Source: Halobellus litoreus (lineage in GTDB: Archaea > Halobacteriota > Halobacteria > Halobacteriales > Haloferacaceae). Taken from it: DNA of 64,000 nt. This document shows, piece after piece, positions 25,667 to 34,134 of the stretch (within the stretch, counting starts at the first letter, position 1; every line of letters begins with the position of its first letter). A program made the translations under genes and the position numbers. The stretch is taken from assembly GCF_024464595.1 (NCBI RefSeq), contig NZ_JANHAW010000002.1, positions 1,240,001-1,304,000 of the forward strand. Reading direction: 5' to 3'. The notes beneath the pieces were generated by a model that made no database searches, had not been told where the DNA came from, and worked only from the letters and a program-made list of their open reading frames with translations.

Positions 25667-25691
25667 ATTACAATCGTTTCGGAATTTATAT
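25667..25691 (+). promoter_or_regulatory. Promoter of the acyl-CoA synthetase alpha gene with ATTACAA element
   Basis: ATTACAA (25667-25673), preceded by TAAAACAG, lies just upstream of TTTATAT (25685-25691). The latter sits about 28 bp before ATG 25717. Confidence 0.5.
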
Positions 25692-25716
25692 TTCGATCAT
25701 CCACGCTCGTCTATGT

Positions 25717-27042
25717 ATGGGAATCTCAGACTTGTTGGATCCGTCCGGCATCGCAGTGATCGGCGCGTCGGCGACGCCTGGCAAACTGGGGAACGACGCG
25801 ATGGCGAACGCCAAGGAGTTCGACGGACCCGTCTACCCGGTCAATCCGAAGGGCGAGGGCGAGGTCTACGGCTACGAGTTCGTCGACTCCGTCGCGGACA
25901 CCGACGCGGACCTCGCGCTCTGTTGTGTCCCGGCGCCCGCCACGCCCGGCGTCATCGAGGACTGCGGGGAGGCCGGCGTCGGTGCCGCCGTCGTCTTCGC
26001 GGGCGGGTTCGCCGAGGCCGGCGCGGACGGCGAAGAGCGCCAGGCGGAGATCCGCCGGACCGCCGAGGAGTACGACATCGCCGTGCTCGGCCCCAACACG
26101 GCGGGCCACATCATCCCGCACAAGAAGATCTTCAGTTCGTTCGTGCCCGGGTTCGACGAGATCGAGACGGGCGAGGTCGCGATCGTCGCCCAGAGCGGCG
26201 GGATCGGCGTGACGTCGACGTTCCAACTCGAACGCGAGGGCTACGGCATCTCGGGGATGTACGGCCTCGGCAACCGCGTGAACACGGACTTCGACGACGT
26301 CATCCCGATGCTCGACGACGACCCCCAGACGAAGGCGATCGGCCTCCACATCGAGGGGACCGCAGAGATCGACCAGTTCGAGGCCGTCGTCGAGGATGCC
26401 GACACGCCCATCGTCGCGCTCAAGTCGGGCAACCGGATGCACGAGTTCGTCAAGTCGCACACGGCCGCGCCGAACCAGGACTACGAGCGCTACGAGGAGA
26501 TCCTCACGAACAACGGCGGCGTGATGGCCGACTCCGTCACGGAACTGCTCGACGCGAGCCGCGTCCTCGGGAAGTCGCCCGTCCCCGACGGCCCGAACGT
26601 CGGCCTCGTCACGGCGCAGGCCGGTCCCGGCATTATGATGGCGGACTACCTCGCAGACCGCGGTGCCAACTTCCCCGAACTGACCGACGAGACCCACGAG
26701 CGCCTCGACGACCTGCTCCTCGGGTTCACGTACGACGAGAACCCCGTCGACACGGGGCGTCCGATGCCCGAGTTCGGCCAGGTCATCGACGCCGTCGCCC
26801 GCGACGACAACGTCGACATCGTCCTGGTCTACGAGATCTTCGAGCACTCGCTGGGCTACCCGGTCGAGGAACTCGAACAGCTGTCGGCGGACCTCGACAA
26901 GCCGATCGTCTTCACGGTCGCCGGACCGTACGACCCGCTCGAACCGGACCGAAAGCGGATGGAGGAACTCGGGATCCCGACGTTCGACGCCCCCGAACGC
27001 GGCGCGTACGCCACGTCGGTGCTCGTCGACTCGATCCGATAG
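25717..27042 (+). CDS. NDP-forming acyl-CoA synthetase, CoA-binding/ligase (alpha-type) protein
   Basis: The 441-residue protein starts with the CoA-binding Rossmann domain (LLDPSGIAVIGASATPGKLG, FDGPVYPVNPKGE). The ligase-CoA domains follow (VAIVAQSGGIGVTSTFQL, then VALKSGNRMHEFVKSHTAA with the candidate phospho-His). This matches the alpha half of ADP-forming acetyl-CoA synthetase. The ATP-grasp (beta) half is neither fused nor adjacent. It would make acyl-CoA plus NTP, or run in reverse, with a separately encoded beta subunit. Confidence 0.87.
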   Translation: MGISDLLDPSGIAVIGASATPGKLGNDAMANAKEFDGPVYPVNPKGEGEVYGYEFVDSVADTDADLALCCVPAPATPGVIEDCGEAGVGAAVVFAGGFAEAGADGEERQAEIRRTAEEYDIAVLGPNTAGHIIPHKKIFSSFVPGFDEIETGEVAIVAQSGGIGVTSTFQLEREGYGISGMYGLGNRVNTDFDDVIPMLDDDPQTKAIGLHIEGTAEIDQFEAVVEDADTPIVALKSGNRMHEFVKSHTAAPNQDYERYEEILTNNGGVMADSVTELLDASRVLGKSPVPDGPNVGLVTAQAGPGIMMADYLADRGANFPELTDETHERLDDLLLGFTYDENPVDTGRPMPEFGQVIDAVARDDNVDIVLVYEIFEHSLGYPVEELEQLSADLDKPIVFTVAGPYDPLEPDRKRMEELGIPTFDAPERGAYATSVLVDSIR

Positions 27043-27054
27043 ACGACCACGCGC

Positions 27055-27128
27055 GTTTTCGTCCCGGCCGGCGCGTGCGTTTTTCCGGACCGGTGCGCGC
27101 GTTTTTGCCCGGGCTGGCGGCGCGGTTT
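27055..27128. terminator. Tandem T-tract terminators between convergent genes
   Basis: Four T-runs follow GC-rich blocks at about 27055, 27079, 27101 and 27125, spaced 22-24 bp. The repeating unit is about GCGCGTTTTTNCCCGGNCCGG. Location between converging genes suggests redundant intrinsic termination. Confidence 0.5.
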
Positions 27129-27135
27129 CAGCCGA

Positions 27136-28482
27136 TCAGTCGTGATCCTCGCCGTAGCCGGCCGCGAACGCCCCGTCTTCGAACGCGATCGGCGACGGCT
27201 CAGCGACGACGCGGAGGTCCTCGCGCGAGCGGGCCTCCTCGACCAGCGCCGGCGACGCGTGCAGCCGGTGGAGACGCATCGTGTCCGGGGCGCGCAGGAC
27301 GCGGACGGTGTCGGTGTCGACGACGCCGATCGTCGAGAGCGCGGCGACGAGGCCCGCGCGGTCGGTCTCGACGACCGGCGGGAGTCGGACGCCCCGGATG
27401 GTGCTCGCGGTGAGCGCGTTGATAAGGGTCGTCGGGGCGTCCAGTTCGGCGACGATGTCCTCGTGGATCACGTCTGCGGAGCCGACGCCCATCGCGTTCC
27501 CGTGGGTGGTCTCCGTGAGGCCGCGGACGTAGATCCGCTTGATCCGCGGGCTCTCGGGCTCGGGTTCGTTGATGGCGAACGGTCGCCGTCCGATGACGTT
27601 CGTGTCGAGGCCCTGGCCGCTGACGTCCTTGCCCTGTCGGTCGAAGACGGCGACGTCGACCTCCTCGAAGGGGATCTTCGGCATTATCTCGTAGGCGGTT
27701 TCGAGCAGTTCGGCCTCGCGGTCGAGAAAGCCGCTCGGGGGGACGCCCTCCAGAATCGACGTGTCGTCGTGCTGGTCTTCGACGATCGCGACGCCGCCGA
27801 CGACGGGGAGTTCAGAGAGGAGCTGTTCGGTGATCTCCGGGATCATCTTCCGGAACGACCAGTCGACGGCCCACTCGTGGGCGATCTTCGCGCCGCGCTG
27901 TTTGCCCATCCCGATCACGAGCATCTTCGAGAGGCCGCTCTCGACGACGCCGTCGAAGTCAGTGTGGGGCTTGACGCGGTTGATCGGGACGATCCCGTCG
28001 GCCGCGGCCGCGTTGGCGTCGGCGACGACCGGCACGTCGCGCTCGGGCGTTCGACCGACCTCGACGACCTCCATACTCGAGCGGATCTCACAGCCGATCG
28101 CCTCCTCGGTCACGCCGAGCTCGTTGAGCATCTCCCGTTGTCCTTCACCGGTCGCGCCGCCGTGACTCCCCATCGCGGGGAAGACGAAGGGCTCGTAACC
28201 CGCTTCCGAGAGGGCGTCGACGACGCCGGCGACGATCTCCGGGAGGTTCGCGATGCCCCGACTTCCGACCCCGAGGGCGATTTCGCCGCCCTCGGGGACC
28301 GAATCGAGCGGCAGCGTTTCCGCGGCCCCCGCAGCCCGTTCGCGCACCTCGTCGCTCGGGATCGGGTCGGTGTCCCACACCTGTTCGATCACGCCCATCT
28401 CCGGAAGCGGCGGGTCGCCGCAGGCGTCCAGAATCGTGGCCTCGGGTACCGAAAGCGCCTCCACCGCGTCGTTGCCGTCCAT
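27136..28482 (-). CDS. LarA-like (lactate racemase domain, DUF2088-type) protein
   Basis: The 448-residue protein has the LarA/DUF2088 organisation. The N-terminal half holds LGVGSRGIANLPEIVAGVV, FPAMGSHGGATGEGQ and INRVKPHTDFDGVVESG. A long C-terminal half contains FDRQGKDVSGQGLDTNVIG. LarA is the nickel-pincer lactate racemase, but many haloarchaeal homologues have no established activity. TTTAATAT at 28504-28511 lies about 27 bp upstream. No larB/larC/larE-type accessory genes are seen, so the racemase label is tentative. Confidence 0.75.
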   Translation of the reverse strand: MDGNDAVEALSVPEATILDACGDPPLPEMGVIEQVWDTDPIPSDEVRERAAGAAETLPLDSVPEGGEIALGVGSRGIANLPEIVAGVVDALSEAGYEPFVFPAMGSHGGATGEGQREMLNELGVTEEAIGCEIRSSMEVVEVGRTPERDVPVVADANAAAADGIVPINRVKPHTDFDGVVESGLSKMLVIGMGKQRGAKIAHEWAVDWSFRKMIPEITEQLLSELPVVGGVAIVEDQHDDTSILEGVPPSGFLDREAELLETAYEIMPKIPFEEVDVAVFDRQGKDVSGQGLDTNVIGRRPFAINEPEPESPRIKRIYVRGLTETTHGNAMGVGSADVIHEDIVAELDAPTTLINALTASTIRGVRLPPVVETDRAGLVAALSTIGVVDTDTVRVLRAPDTMRLHRLHASPALVEEARSREDLRVVAEPSPIAFEDGAFAAGYGEDHD

Positions 28483-28529
28483 ACCCGCACGTCTCGTCGT
28501 TCGATATTAAACGTGGTCACCGGGACTGG

Positions 28530-28725
28530 CCGTCGGAAACCGACAATAAACATAACTTAGTTGTTATAGTATTATTTTAAATATATTTTTTATGTTTATT
28601 CCTTTTCATCCATCAATAACGGTCAAAAATTCTTATTTAATCAGATGACTGCACTTAAAATTTCATCTAAATTTTGATATGAATGTGGAATCGTAGTATA
28701 GCTGTTATATTTTCAGTCCTCGCAC
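28530..28725. other. AT-rich intergenic segment without genes
   Basis: About 190 bp are dominated by A and T, in contrast to the GC-rich surroundings. The segment sits upstream of the LarA-like gene's TATA element and has no open frame of note. Confidence 0.6.
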
Positions 28726-28779
28726 CTGACCGTCGTTTTCGTCAGAGTTCTCTTCCCCGCCGGGTCGACCGAAGGGGCG

Positions 28780-29301
28780 TCAGTACAGGAGTTGACTACA
28801 GGTCCCGCAGAGGTTCTCTTCCTTGACGTCGACCTCGCGGACCGTGGGAGAGAAAGACATCACGCACTTGCTGTTGTCGCAGTGTTCGAGTCCGAGCGTG
28901 TGGCCGATTTCGTGGACGACCTCTTTGCGAACGCGGTCGGCGAACACCTCCGACTGGGGTTTGGTGGTGATGCCGCCGTCGGAGGAGGTCTGCAGTCGGT
29001 GCGTCGAGATCACGGAGCCGTTGCCGTTCAGGTACGCCAGCCCGAACACGTAGTTGCGCCGCCGGTAGTAGAGGTCCTGCGAAGTGACGCCGATGTTCTT
29101 CTCGCCGGTGCCGACGCGACTCGCCAGTTCGATGAACTGCTCGGCTCGGTACTGGTTTCGGCTCCGATCGAACGCGCCGTCGGGGATCGACTGTTCCTCC
29201 TGAACCGTGACGTCGCAGTCGTAGACCCCTCTGAGCGCGGCCGACGCCTCGCGCTTTACTTGCGCGGAGAGGTCCCCGATCGGCACGATGTCGACGAGCA
29301 T
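28780..29301 (-). CDS. amzA: Archaemetzincin, zinc metalloprotease
   Basis: The 173-residue protein carries the extended zinc motif HEIGHTLGLEHCDNSKCVMSF followed by NLCGTCSQ. This is the archaemetzincin pattern HExxHxxGxxxCx4CxMx17CxxC, with three His ligands and a second four-Cys zinc site. I use ATG 29301; the long open frame upstream overlaps the UPF0146 gene. A TATA-like TGATAAATA (plus strand 29325-29333) lies 27-30 bp away. It is a cytoplasmic protease of unknown physiological target. Confidence 0.93.
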   Translation of the reverse strand: MLVDIVPIGDLSAQVKREASAALRGVYDCDVTVQEEQSIPDGAFDRSRNQYRAEQFIELASRVGTGEKNIGVTSQDLYYRRRNYVFGLAYLNGNGSVISTHRLQTSSDGGITTKPQSEVFADRVRKEVVHEIGHTLGLEHCDNSKCVMSFSPTVREVDVKEENLCGTCSQLLY

Positions 29302-29340
29302 AGAAGGGCTTAAGCGGGGTGGATTGATAAATATCCCGCC

Positions 29341-29775
29341 GTGGAAACGCGCCGTAATACCGCCCTCGTCGCCCGTTTTTCGGCGTACGAGACGGCGGTG
29401 GAGATCGGGATCGGCCGCCGTCCCGGGGTCGCCGCCAGCCTCGCCGACGCCGGGGTCGCGGTCGCCGCCACGGACGTCGCCGACGGCGACGACGTCGAGG
29501 TGCCCGCGGCCGTCTCGTTCGTCCGCGACGACGTCGTCGAGGCCGCAGCGCGCGACGACCCGGGCGACCCCTACGACGCGGACCTCGTCTACGCGCTGAA
29601 CCTCCCGCCGGAACTCCACCGGCCGGCGCTGGACGTGGCCGAGGCGGTCGACGCCGACTTCGCGTTCACGACGCTCGGCTACGACGCGCCCGCCGTGCCC
29701 TGCGGGACCGAGGCAATCCCCGGCGGGGAGACGCTGTACGTCGCCCGGGAGGAGGAGCGAAATTCTACGGCCTGA
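29341..29775 (+). CDS. UPF0146 family protein
   Basis: The 144-residue protein has a GTG start. The Rossmann-like sequence VEIGIGRRPGVAASLADAGV, VAATDV, then DLVYALNLPPELHRP and DFAFTTLGYDAPAV match the archaeal UPF0146 family, which resembles SAM-binding folds but has no proven function. It is divergent from archaemetzincin with only 39 bp between starts, so their promoters must overlap. Confidence 0.8.
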   Translation: METRRNTALVARFSAYETAVEIGIGRRPGVAASLADAGVAVAATDVADGDDVEVPAAVSFVRDDVVEAAARDDPGDPYDADLVYALNLPPELHRPALDVAEAVDADFAFTTLGYDAPAVPCGTEAIPGGETLYVAREEERNSTA

Positions 29776-29880
29776 AAGGAAACGAGGGGCGCAGCGGTGA
29801 CAGGAACGCGGAGTGAAAGGCGGTGGAAACAGGTTCTCCTCGGGACAGATTCGTCGCGCAGCCGGCTGAAAAACGGAGTT

Positions 29881-29911
29881 AGTCGAAAACCGCGAGTCGA
29901 AAACCGCGACT
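29881..29911. repeat. Short direct repeat AGTCGAAAACCGCGA, twice
   Basis: The 14-15-bp word occurs at 29881 and 29895. The second copy forms a perfect AGTCG/CGACT stem around AAAACCG. It lies in the 220-bp gap before the Hsp20 gene end and may be part of a terminator. Confidence 0.45.
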
Positions 29912-29995
29912 GACGAGAAACAAGACCCTTGAGAGCGGTCACAGAACCCGGGGAGCGGTCGAAACCGGAGCCGAGTGATATCGAGAGCGGAGCGG

Positions 29996-30436
29996 TTACT
30001 CGACGTCGATGTGGCGGGCGTCTTCGTCGTCGACGATCAGTTTGGGCAGCGTCACGGAGAGGACGCCGTTGTTGTACGTCGCCGAGGCGTCGTCAGCGTG
30101 GATCGCCGCGGGGAGTCGGATCGAGCGCCGGGCGGTGTCGGACCGTCGTTCGCGGTGGACGTAGTGGTCGTCGTCTGTCTCGACTGAGTCGGTCCGGGAC
30201 GCCTCGATCGTCAGCACGTCCTCGGTGACGGTGAGGTCGATGTCCTCCTTCTCGAACCCGGGGAGGTCGACGACGGCGACGAGGGAGTCACCGTCCTCGC
30301 GGATGTCGATGGCCATTTCGCGGCCGAACGAGCGTGTGCTGTCGAACTGTCGGCTCATCTCCTCGAACTGCCGGGACATCCGGCCGAAGAGGTCGTCGAA
30401 CTCGATGTCGTCGAAGCTGGGGGAACGTCTCATCAT
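29996..30436 (-). CDS. Small heat-shock protein, Hsp20/alpha-crystallin family
   Basis: The 146-residue protein has an alpha-crystallin domain from about residue 40: MAIDIREDGDSLVAVVDLPG, FEKEDIDLTVTEDVLTI, RRSIRLPAAIHAD, and YNNGVLSVTLPK near the end. The N-terminus is Met/Arg/Phe-rich (FGRMSRQFEEMSRQFD), typical of archaeal Hsp20. It is an ATP-independent holdase in the cytoplasm. Two adjacent Met codons open the frame. The IxI-type tail is weak or absent. Confidence 0.92.
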   Translation of the reverse strand: MMRRSPSFDDIEFDDLFGRMSRQFEEMSRQFDSTRSFGREMAIDIREDGDSLVAVVDLPGFEKEDIDLTVTEDVLTIEASRTDSVETDDDHYVHRERRSDTARRSIRLPAAIHADDASATYNNGVLSVTLPKLIVDDEDARHIDVE

Positions 30437-30542
30437 ACTATTTCACCAACGTGGAGGGACGCGCCGTGAGATAATAAATTCGACAGGACGTGTGATCGCA
30501 CTTCACACGCGAGACGGCCAGAAAGAGCCCGTTTATACTCGA

Positions 30543-31349
30543 TTAGTAGAGAACGTGTCGCTTGTCGTAGGATCCGAGCCGCTTGACCCACCCGTTCTCG
30601 GCGATCTCCTCGACGTCTTCGAGCGCCTCCTGAGCGCGGTCCTCGTAGAAGCCGGCGTCGAAGTCGATGTGGAAGAGGTAGTCGCCGAGGCGGTTGCCGC
30701 TCGGACGCGATTCGATTCGCGAGAGGTTGATGTCGCGCTCGGCGAACGCCTCGAGCAGTTCGAGCAGGAGGCCGGGGTAGTTCGCGTTCGGGTAGACGAC
30801 AATAGTGGACTTGCCGCCGCCGTCGGCGCGCTCATCGACCGGCGCGATGACCAGGAATCGCGTCGCGTTCGACGAGCGGTCCTGGATGTCCTCGGCGATG
30901 ACCGTGAGGTCGTCGCCGGCGTTGTCCGGGTGGCCGATGCCGGCGACCGTGGCGTCCTCGCGAGCGTACTCGACGCCGCGGGCGGTGCTCGTGACCGGCT
31001 CCAGCTCGGCGTCGGGGTACTCGCGTTCGAGGTAGGAGCGACACTGCGCCAGCGCCTGCGAGTGCGAGGCGACGGTGTCGAAGTTCGGCGACTGCGCGAG
31101 GAGGGCGTGGCGGATCGGGGTGACGATCTCCTGGATGACGGCGATATCCGCGTTCGCGATGGCGTCGAGCGTCTCGGTGACGCTCCCCTCGATGCTGTTC
31201 TCGATCGGAACGACGCCGCGGTCGTACTCGCCGCTGTCGACGGCGTCGACGATGCCCGAGACGGACTCGCGGAAGACGACGTCCTCGTCGACGGCGCGGG
31301 CGGCGCGGTGGGAGTACGTTCCTTCGGGACCCAACGTGACTACCTGCAT
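30543..31349 (-). CDS. pheA: Prephenate dehydratase with ACT domain
   Basis: The 268-residue protein begins MQVVTLGPEGTYSHRAARAV, with IENSIEGSVTETLDA. The catalytic Thr-Arg-Phe is in SSNATRFLVIA near residue 175. A C-terminal ACT regulatory domain follows, with the ESRP phenylalanine-binding motif (ISRIESRP-type, here LSRIESRPSG). It converts prephenate to phenylpyruvate in phenylalanine biosynthesis. There is no fused chorismate mutase, as usual in archaea. The frame is open far upstream through hisH, but ATG 31349 gives the canonical N-terminus. Confidence 0.95.
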   Translation of the reverse strand: MQVVTLGPEGTYSHRAARAVDEDVVFRESVSGIVDAVDSGEYDRGVVPIENSIEGSVTETLDAIANADIAVIQEIVTPIRHALLAQSPNFDTVASHSQALAQCRSYLEREYPDAELEPVTSTARGVEYAREDATVAGIGHPDNAGDDLTVIAEDIQDRSSNATRFLVIAPVDERADGGGKSTIVVYPNANYPGLLLELLEAFAERDINLSRIESRPSGNRLGDYLFHIDFDAGFYEDRAQEALEDVEEIAENGWVKRLGSYDKRHVLY

Positions 31350-31435
31350 GGCGCGCCCTACTCCGCGGGATCCTAAAAGCCCGTCGGGGAGAACGCAGAC
31401 GGTCCCGAACCGATCGACCGACGCGCCCCGGCGCC

Positions 31436-32098
31436 CTACCGCTCGGCGCAGTAGTCGACGAAGTTCCGAAGGATCCGCAGGCCGGTCTCGCCGGACTTCT
31501 CCGGGTGGAACTGGGTCCCGAAGACGGTGCCCGCCTCGTTGGCGATCACCGCCGGGAACGTCACCCCGTAGTCGGTGGTCGCGACGACGGCGTCGGGGTC
31601 GTCGGGCTCGGCGTAGTAGGAGTGGACGAAGTAGGCGTACTCGCCGTCGACGCCCTCGACGAGCGGGTGCTCGCGCTCGACGTGCAGTTCGTTCCAGCCC
31701 ATGTGCGGCACCTTCTGCTCCCCCTCGAACCGGACGTTGGTTCCGGGGACGAAGTCGAGCCCTTCGACCTGTCCCTGGCCCGCGTGGTCGGCCTCCTCGC
31801 TGGTGGTGAGAAGCATCTGCATCCCGAGACAGATCCCGAAGATCGGCTGTCCGCGCTCGGCGGCCGCCGCGAGCGGTTCGCGGAACGGCCCGGCGTTCTC
31901 CATCCCCTCGCTGAACGCGCCCACGCCCGGCAGGACGATCCCGTCCGCGGCCTCGAAGTCGGCCGGGTCGTCGGTGATCGAGACCGACGCGCCGGCGCGT
32001 TCGAGCCCCCGCTGGGCGCTGCGGAGGTTGCCGAGGCCGTAGTCGACGAGGACGATCTCTGCCAACGCCTCCTCGGGGGCTCCCGTCGTCGTGCTCAT
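31436..32098 (-). CDS. hisH: Imidazole glycerol phosphate synthase, glutamine amidotransferase subunit
   Basis: This class I amidotransferase of 220 residues has VDYGLGNLRSAQRGLERAG, LPGVGAFSEGM, the nucleophile Cys in GICLGMQML, and the His/Glu pair in TQFHPEKSGETGL. The WNELHVEREHP region matches HisH. It supplies ammonia to HisF for imidazole ring closure in histidine biosynthesis. HisF is not in the window. It lies on the same strand as pheA and the uracil-DNA glycosylase. Confidence 0.95.
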   Translation of the reverse strand: MSTTTGAPEEALAEIVLVDYGLGNLRSAQRGLERAGASVSITDDPADFEAADGIVLPGVGAFSEGMENAGPFREPLAAAAERGQPIFGICLGMQMLLTTSEEADHAGQGQVEGLDFVPGTNVRFEGEQKVPHMGWNELHVEREHPLVEGVDGEYAYFVHSYYAEPDDPDAVVATTDYGVTFPAVIANEAGTVFGTQFHPEKSGETGLRILRNFVDYCAER

Positions 32099-32187
32099 AC
32101 TCCGAATCGAGCGGGCGGAGCAAAGTCACTTTCTGTCGGTGCGAATCCCTCCGCCCGGTCGCCGCGCCGTTCGGTCGAGAGATGGTA

Positions 32188-32826
32188 TTAGAAGTCGCCG
32201 AGATTCGCCTGTCCGCCGTCGCCGTCACCGACGCCGGCGACGTCGGCCGCGCGGGCGATGGTCTCGAAGAACGTCTCCCGCTGGCTGCCGTCGTACAGCG
32301 TCGCCGCCGGGTGGACCGAGATCACGGTACGGTAGGAGCGCTCGCCGAGGCGGACGTCGACGACGTCGCCGGCCTCCGTCGTGACGGCGACCGACCGCTC
32401 CAGCAGGTGCTCGGAGGGCACCTTCCCGAGCGTGACGACGAGTTCGGGGTCGACGAGCGCCAGTTCGCGTTCGAGGTAGCCGCGGCAGTTCGCGAGCTCC
32501 TCGCTGGTGGGGTCTCTGTTCTCCGGTGGCCGGCACCGAACGCAGTTCGTGATCCGAACGTCGGCGCGGCCGAGTCCGGCGTCGCGAAGCGCGTCGTCGA
32601 GGATGCTTCCCGAGCGTCCGACGAACGGTTCGCCCTGCTCGTCCTCGTTCGCGCCGGGTGCCTCCCCGAGGAAGAGGAGGTCGGCGTCCGCGGGACCGAC
32701 GCCGTTGACGATCTGCGACCGCGAGTCGACGAGTTCGGGACAGCGCTCGCAGGCCCGGACGGCGAGTCCGTCCATCGAATCGGCGGCGGCGTCGGTCGTG
32801 GCCGTGTCGGTCTCCTCGCCAGTCAT
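32188..32826 (-). CDS. Uracil-DNA glycosylase, family 4/5 type with Fe-S cluster
   Basis: The 212-residue protein has the family signature [20 protein letters not shown] and the second motif [11 protein letters not shown]. Cysteine pairs CERCPELV near residue 26 and [13 protein letters not shown] in mid-protein likely hold a [4Fe-4S] cluster, as in thermophile-type family 4 UDGs. It removes uracil from DNA arising from cytosine deamination. The N-terminal 20 residues are low-complexity Thr/Asp. It lies close to the DUF99 gene (25 bp). Confidence 0.92.
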   Translation of the reverse strand: MTGEETDTATTDAAADSMDGLAVRACERCPELVDSRSQIVNGVGPADADLLFLGEAPGANEDEQGEPFVGRSGSILDDALRDAGLGRADVRITNCVRCRPPENRDPTSEELANCRGYLERELALVDPELVVTLGKVPSEHLLERSVAVTTEAGDVVDVRLGERSYRTVISVHPAATLYDGSQRETFFETIARAADVAGVGDGDGGQANLGDF

Positions 32827-32850
32827 ACCGGAGAACCGGCCGGCGACGAC

Positions 32851-33483
32851 TTACTCGTGACGGTCCGGTTCGGTGCGCCGCGCCGCGCGCCACTGCCGCG
32901 CGGCGCGTGCGGCGAGCCGCGCGACGCGTACCGGCTCCGGCCGGCCGCCGGTCGGCGTGTACGCGCGGACGATCCGGGCGACCTCGTCGTCCGGGTGGTC
33001 GTCGGCGTCGACCGCCGAGGGTCCGGAATCGCCGTGTTCGAGGCCGACGCTCCGCACGAACAGCGTCTCGTCGTTCACGCGGAGCCGTCGCCGCGGCGGA
33101 AGCCGCTCGTAGGCGGCGAGGCGAGCGTCGAGCGCGTCGCCCGCGAACTGTTCGCGGAGCGCCGACTCCAGTCCCGGACTCTCCTCGTAGGACACCGAGA
33201 GTACCGGTCGCTCGGCGACGTCGGCGATCCGATCCAGATCGAGGACGTTGAACCACGCGGGCGCGACGCCCGAGACCAGTAGGTAGCGGACGTCCTCGCG
33301 GTCCAGTCGCTCGACGAGCGTGCAGACGGCGTCGGTGGCGTCGAGCCCGCCGACAGTCGCCGTCGCGTACGCGAAGCCGTCTGCGACGCGGTCGGCGCGG
33401 AGGACGGCGCCACAGAGGATACAGCGGTCGCTGGTCTCGTCCGTCGACTCCGCGATGCCGAGCGCCCGCGTGCCGGATTTCAC
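32851..33483 (-). CDS. DUF99 (UPF0215) family protein
   Basis: [50 protein letters not shown] and [18 protein letters not shown] are typical of archaeal DUF99 proteins, a family structurally related to endonuclease V. Function is not established; the fold suggests nucleic-acid repair, which fits the neighbouring uracil-DNA glycosylase. It has 210 residues and a C-terminal Arg-rich tail ([16 protein letters not shown]). Confidence 0.85.
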   Translation of the reverse strand: MKSGTRALGIAESTDETSDRCILCGAVLRADRVADGFAYATATVGGLDATDAVCTLVERLDREDVRYLLVSGVAPAWFNVLDLDRIADVAERPVLSVSYEESPGLESALREQFAGDALDARLAAYERLPPRRRLRVNDETLFVRSVGLEHGDSGPSAVDADDHPDDEVARIVRAYTPTGGRPEPVRVARLAARAARQWRAARRTEPDRHE

Positions 33484-33522
33484 CCGCGGTTCAGTCCTCC
33501 GAGCGCCGCGGTCGGCCTGGCG

Positions 33523-33702
33523 TCACTCCCCCTCTTTGATGTCCTTGAGCCGGTCCAGGAGTTCGTCGTTCGATGCCCCAATCTCGAACTCGACGTCGCC
33601 CCCGTGGTCGGCCTGGGAGGTCGCGACCCCGTCGTCGTCGTCGAGATCGGTGTCGAAGTCCTGATTCTCTTGTTCGGACTCGTCGTAGCTCCCAAATCCC
33701 AT
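33523..33702 (-). CDS. Small acidic DUF5786-type haloarchaeal protein
   Basis: I place the start at ATG 33702 (MGFGSYDESEQENQ), giving 59 residues, because a TTTTATC element on the minus strand lies 27-30 bp upstream. The longer frame adds 12 hydrophobic residues read through the promoter. The sequence is highly acidic with a C-terminal helix (NDELLDRLKDIKEGE). Similar proteins are conserved in haloarchaea without assigned function. Confidence 0.75.
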   Translation of the reverse strand: MGFGSYDESEQENQDFDTDLDDDDGVATSQADHGGDVEFEIGASNDELLDRLKDIKEGE

Positions 33703-34134
33703 ACAGAGAAATATAGGAAGTAGTCCGATAAAAAACACACGCAGGATTCGACGGGAGCGAGCGGAGAGCAGAGTCAGTCAAAGCACCGCTCTCAGTGATG
33801 CCGGTGCCGGTCAGAGAACCGCCCTCGACGACTCGCCTCGCCGAGGGCGAATCGGTCTGCGACCTCGTGCGAGTCGTGGGCGAACAGTCGGCACACCGCT
33901 CGCGACGACGCGGTCGGTGGCGTCACCGCTATCGATTCCCGCGTCGACGTGCCGAGCAACCGCGGCGCGACGCGAGACCGCTGTCAGATCACACCGGGCC
34001 TGGTCGCTCGATCGTATATGAATCTACGTCGGCACCGGAGATAGCGCACATCGGAGTTCGAGACGAGTTGTGGGGCGGCACGGTGCGTCGCACGCCGGCC
34101 GAGCCTTTTTCGTCGGCGCACCGGAACGGTGCGT
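33703..34134. other. Intergenic region, 430 bp, nothing recognised
   Basis: Apart from the promoter of the DUF5786 gene near 33728-33734, I see no gene, RNA or repeat. A 124-codon plus-strand frame here has Arg-rich composition unlike haloarchaeal proteins. Confidence 0.5.
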
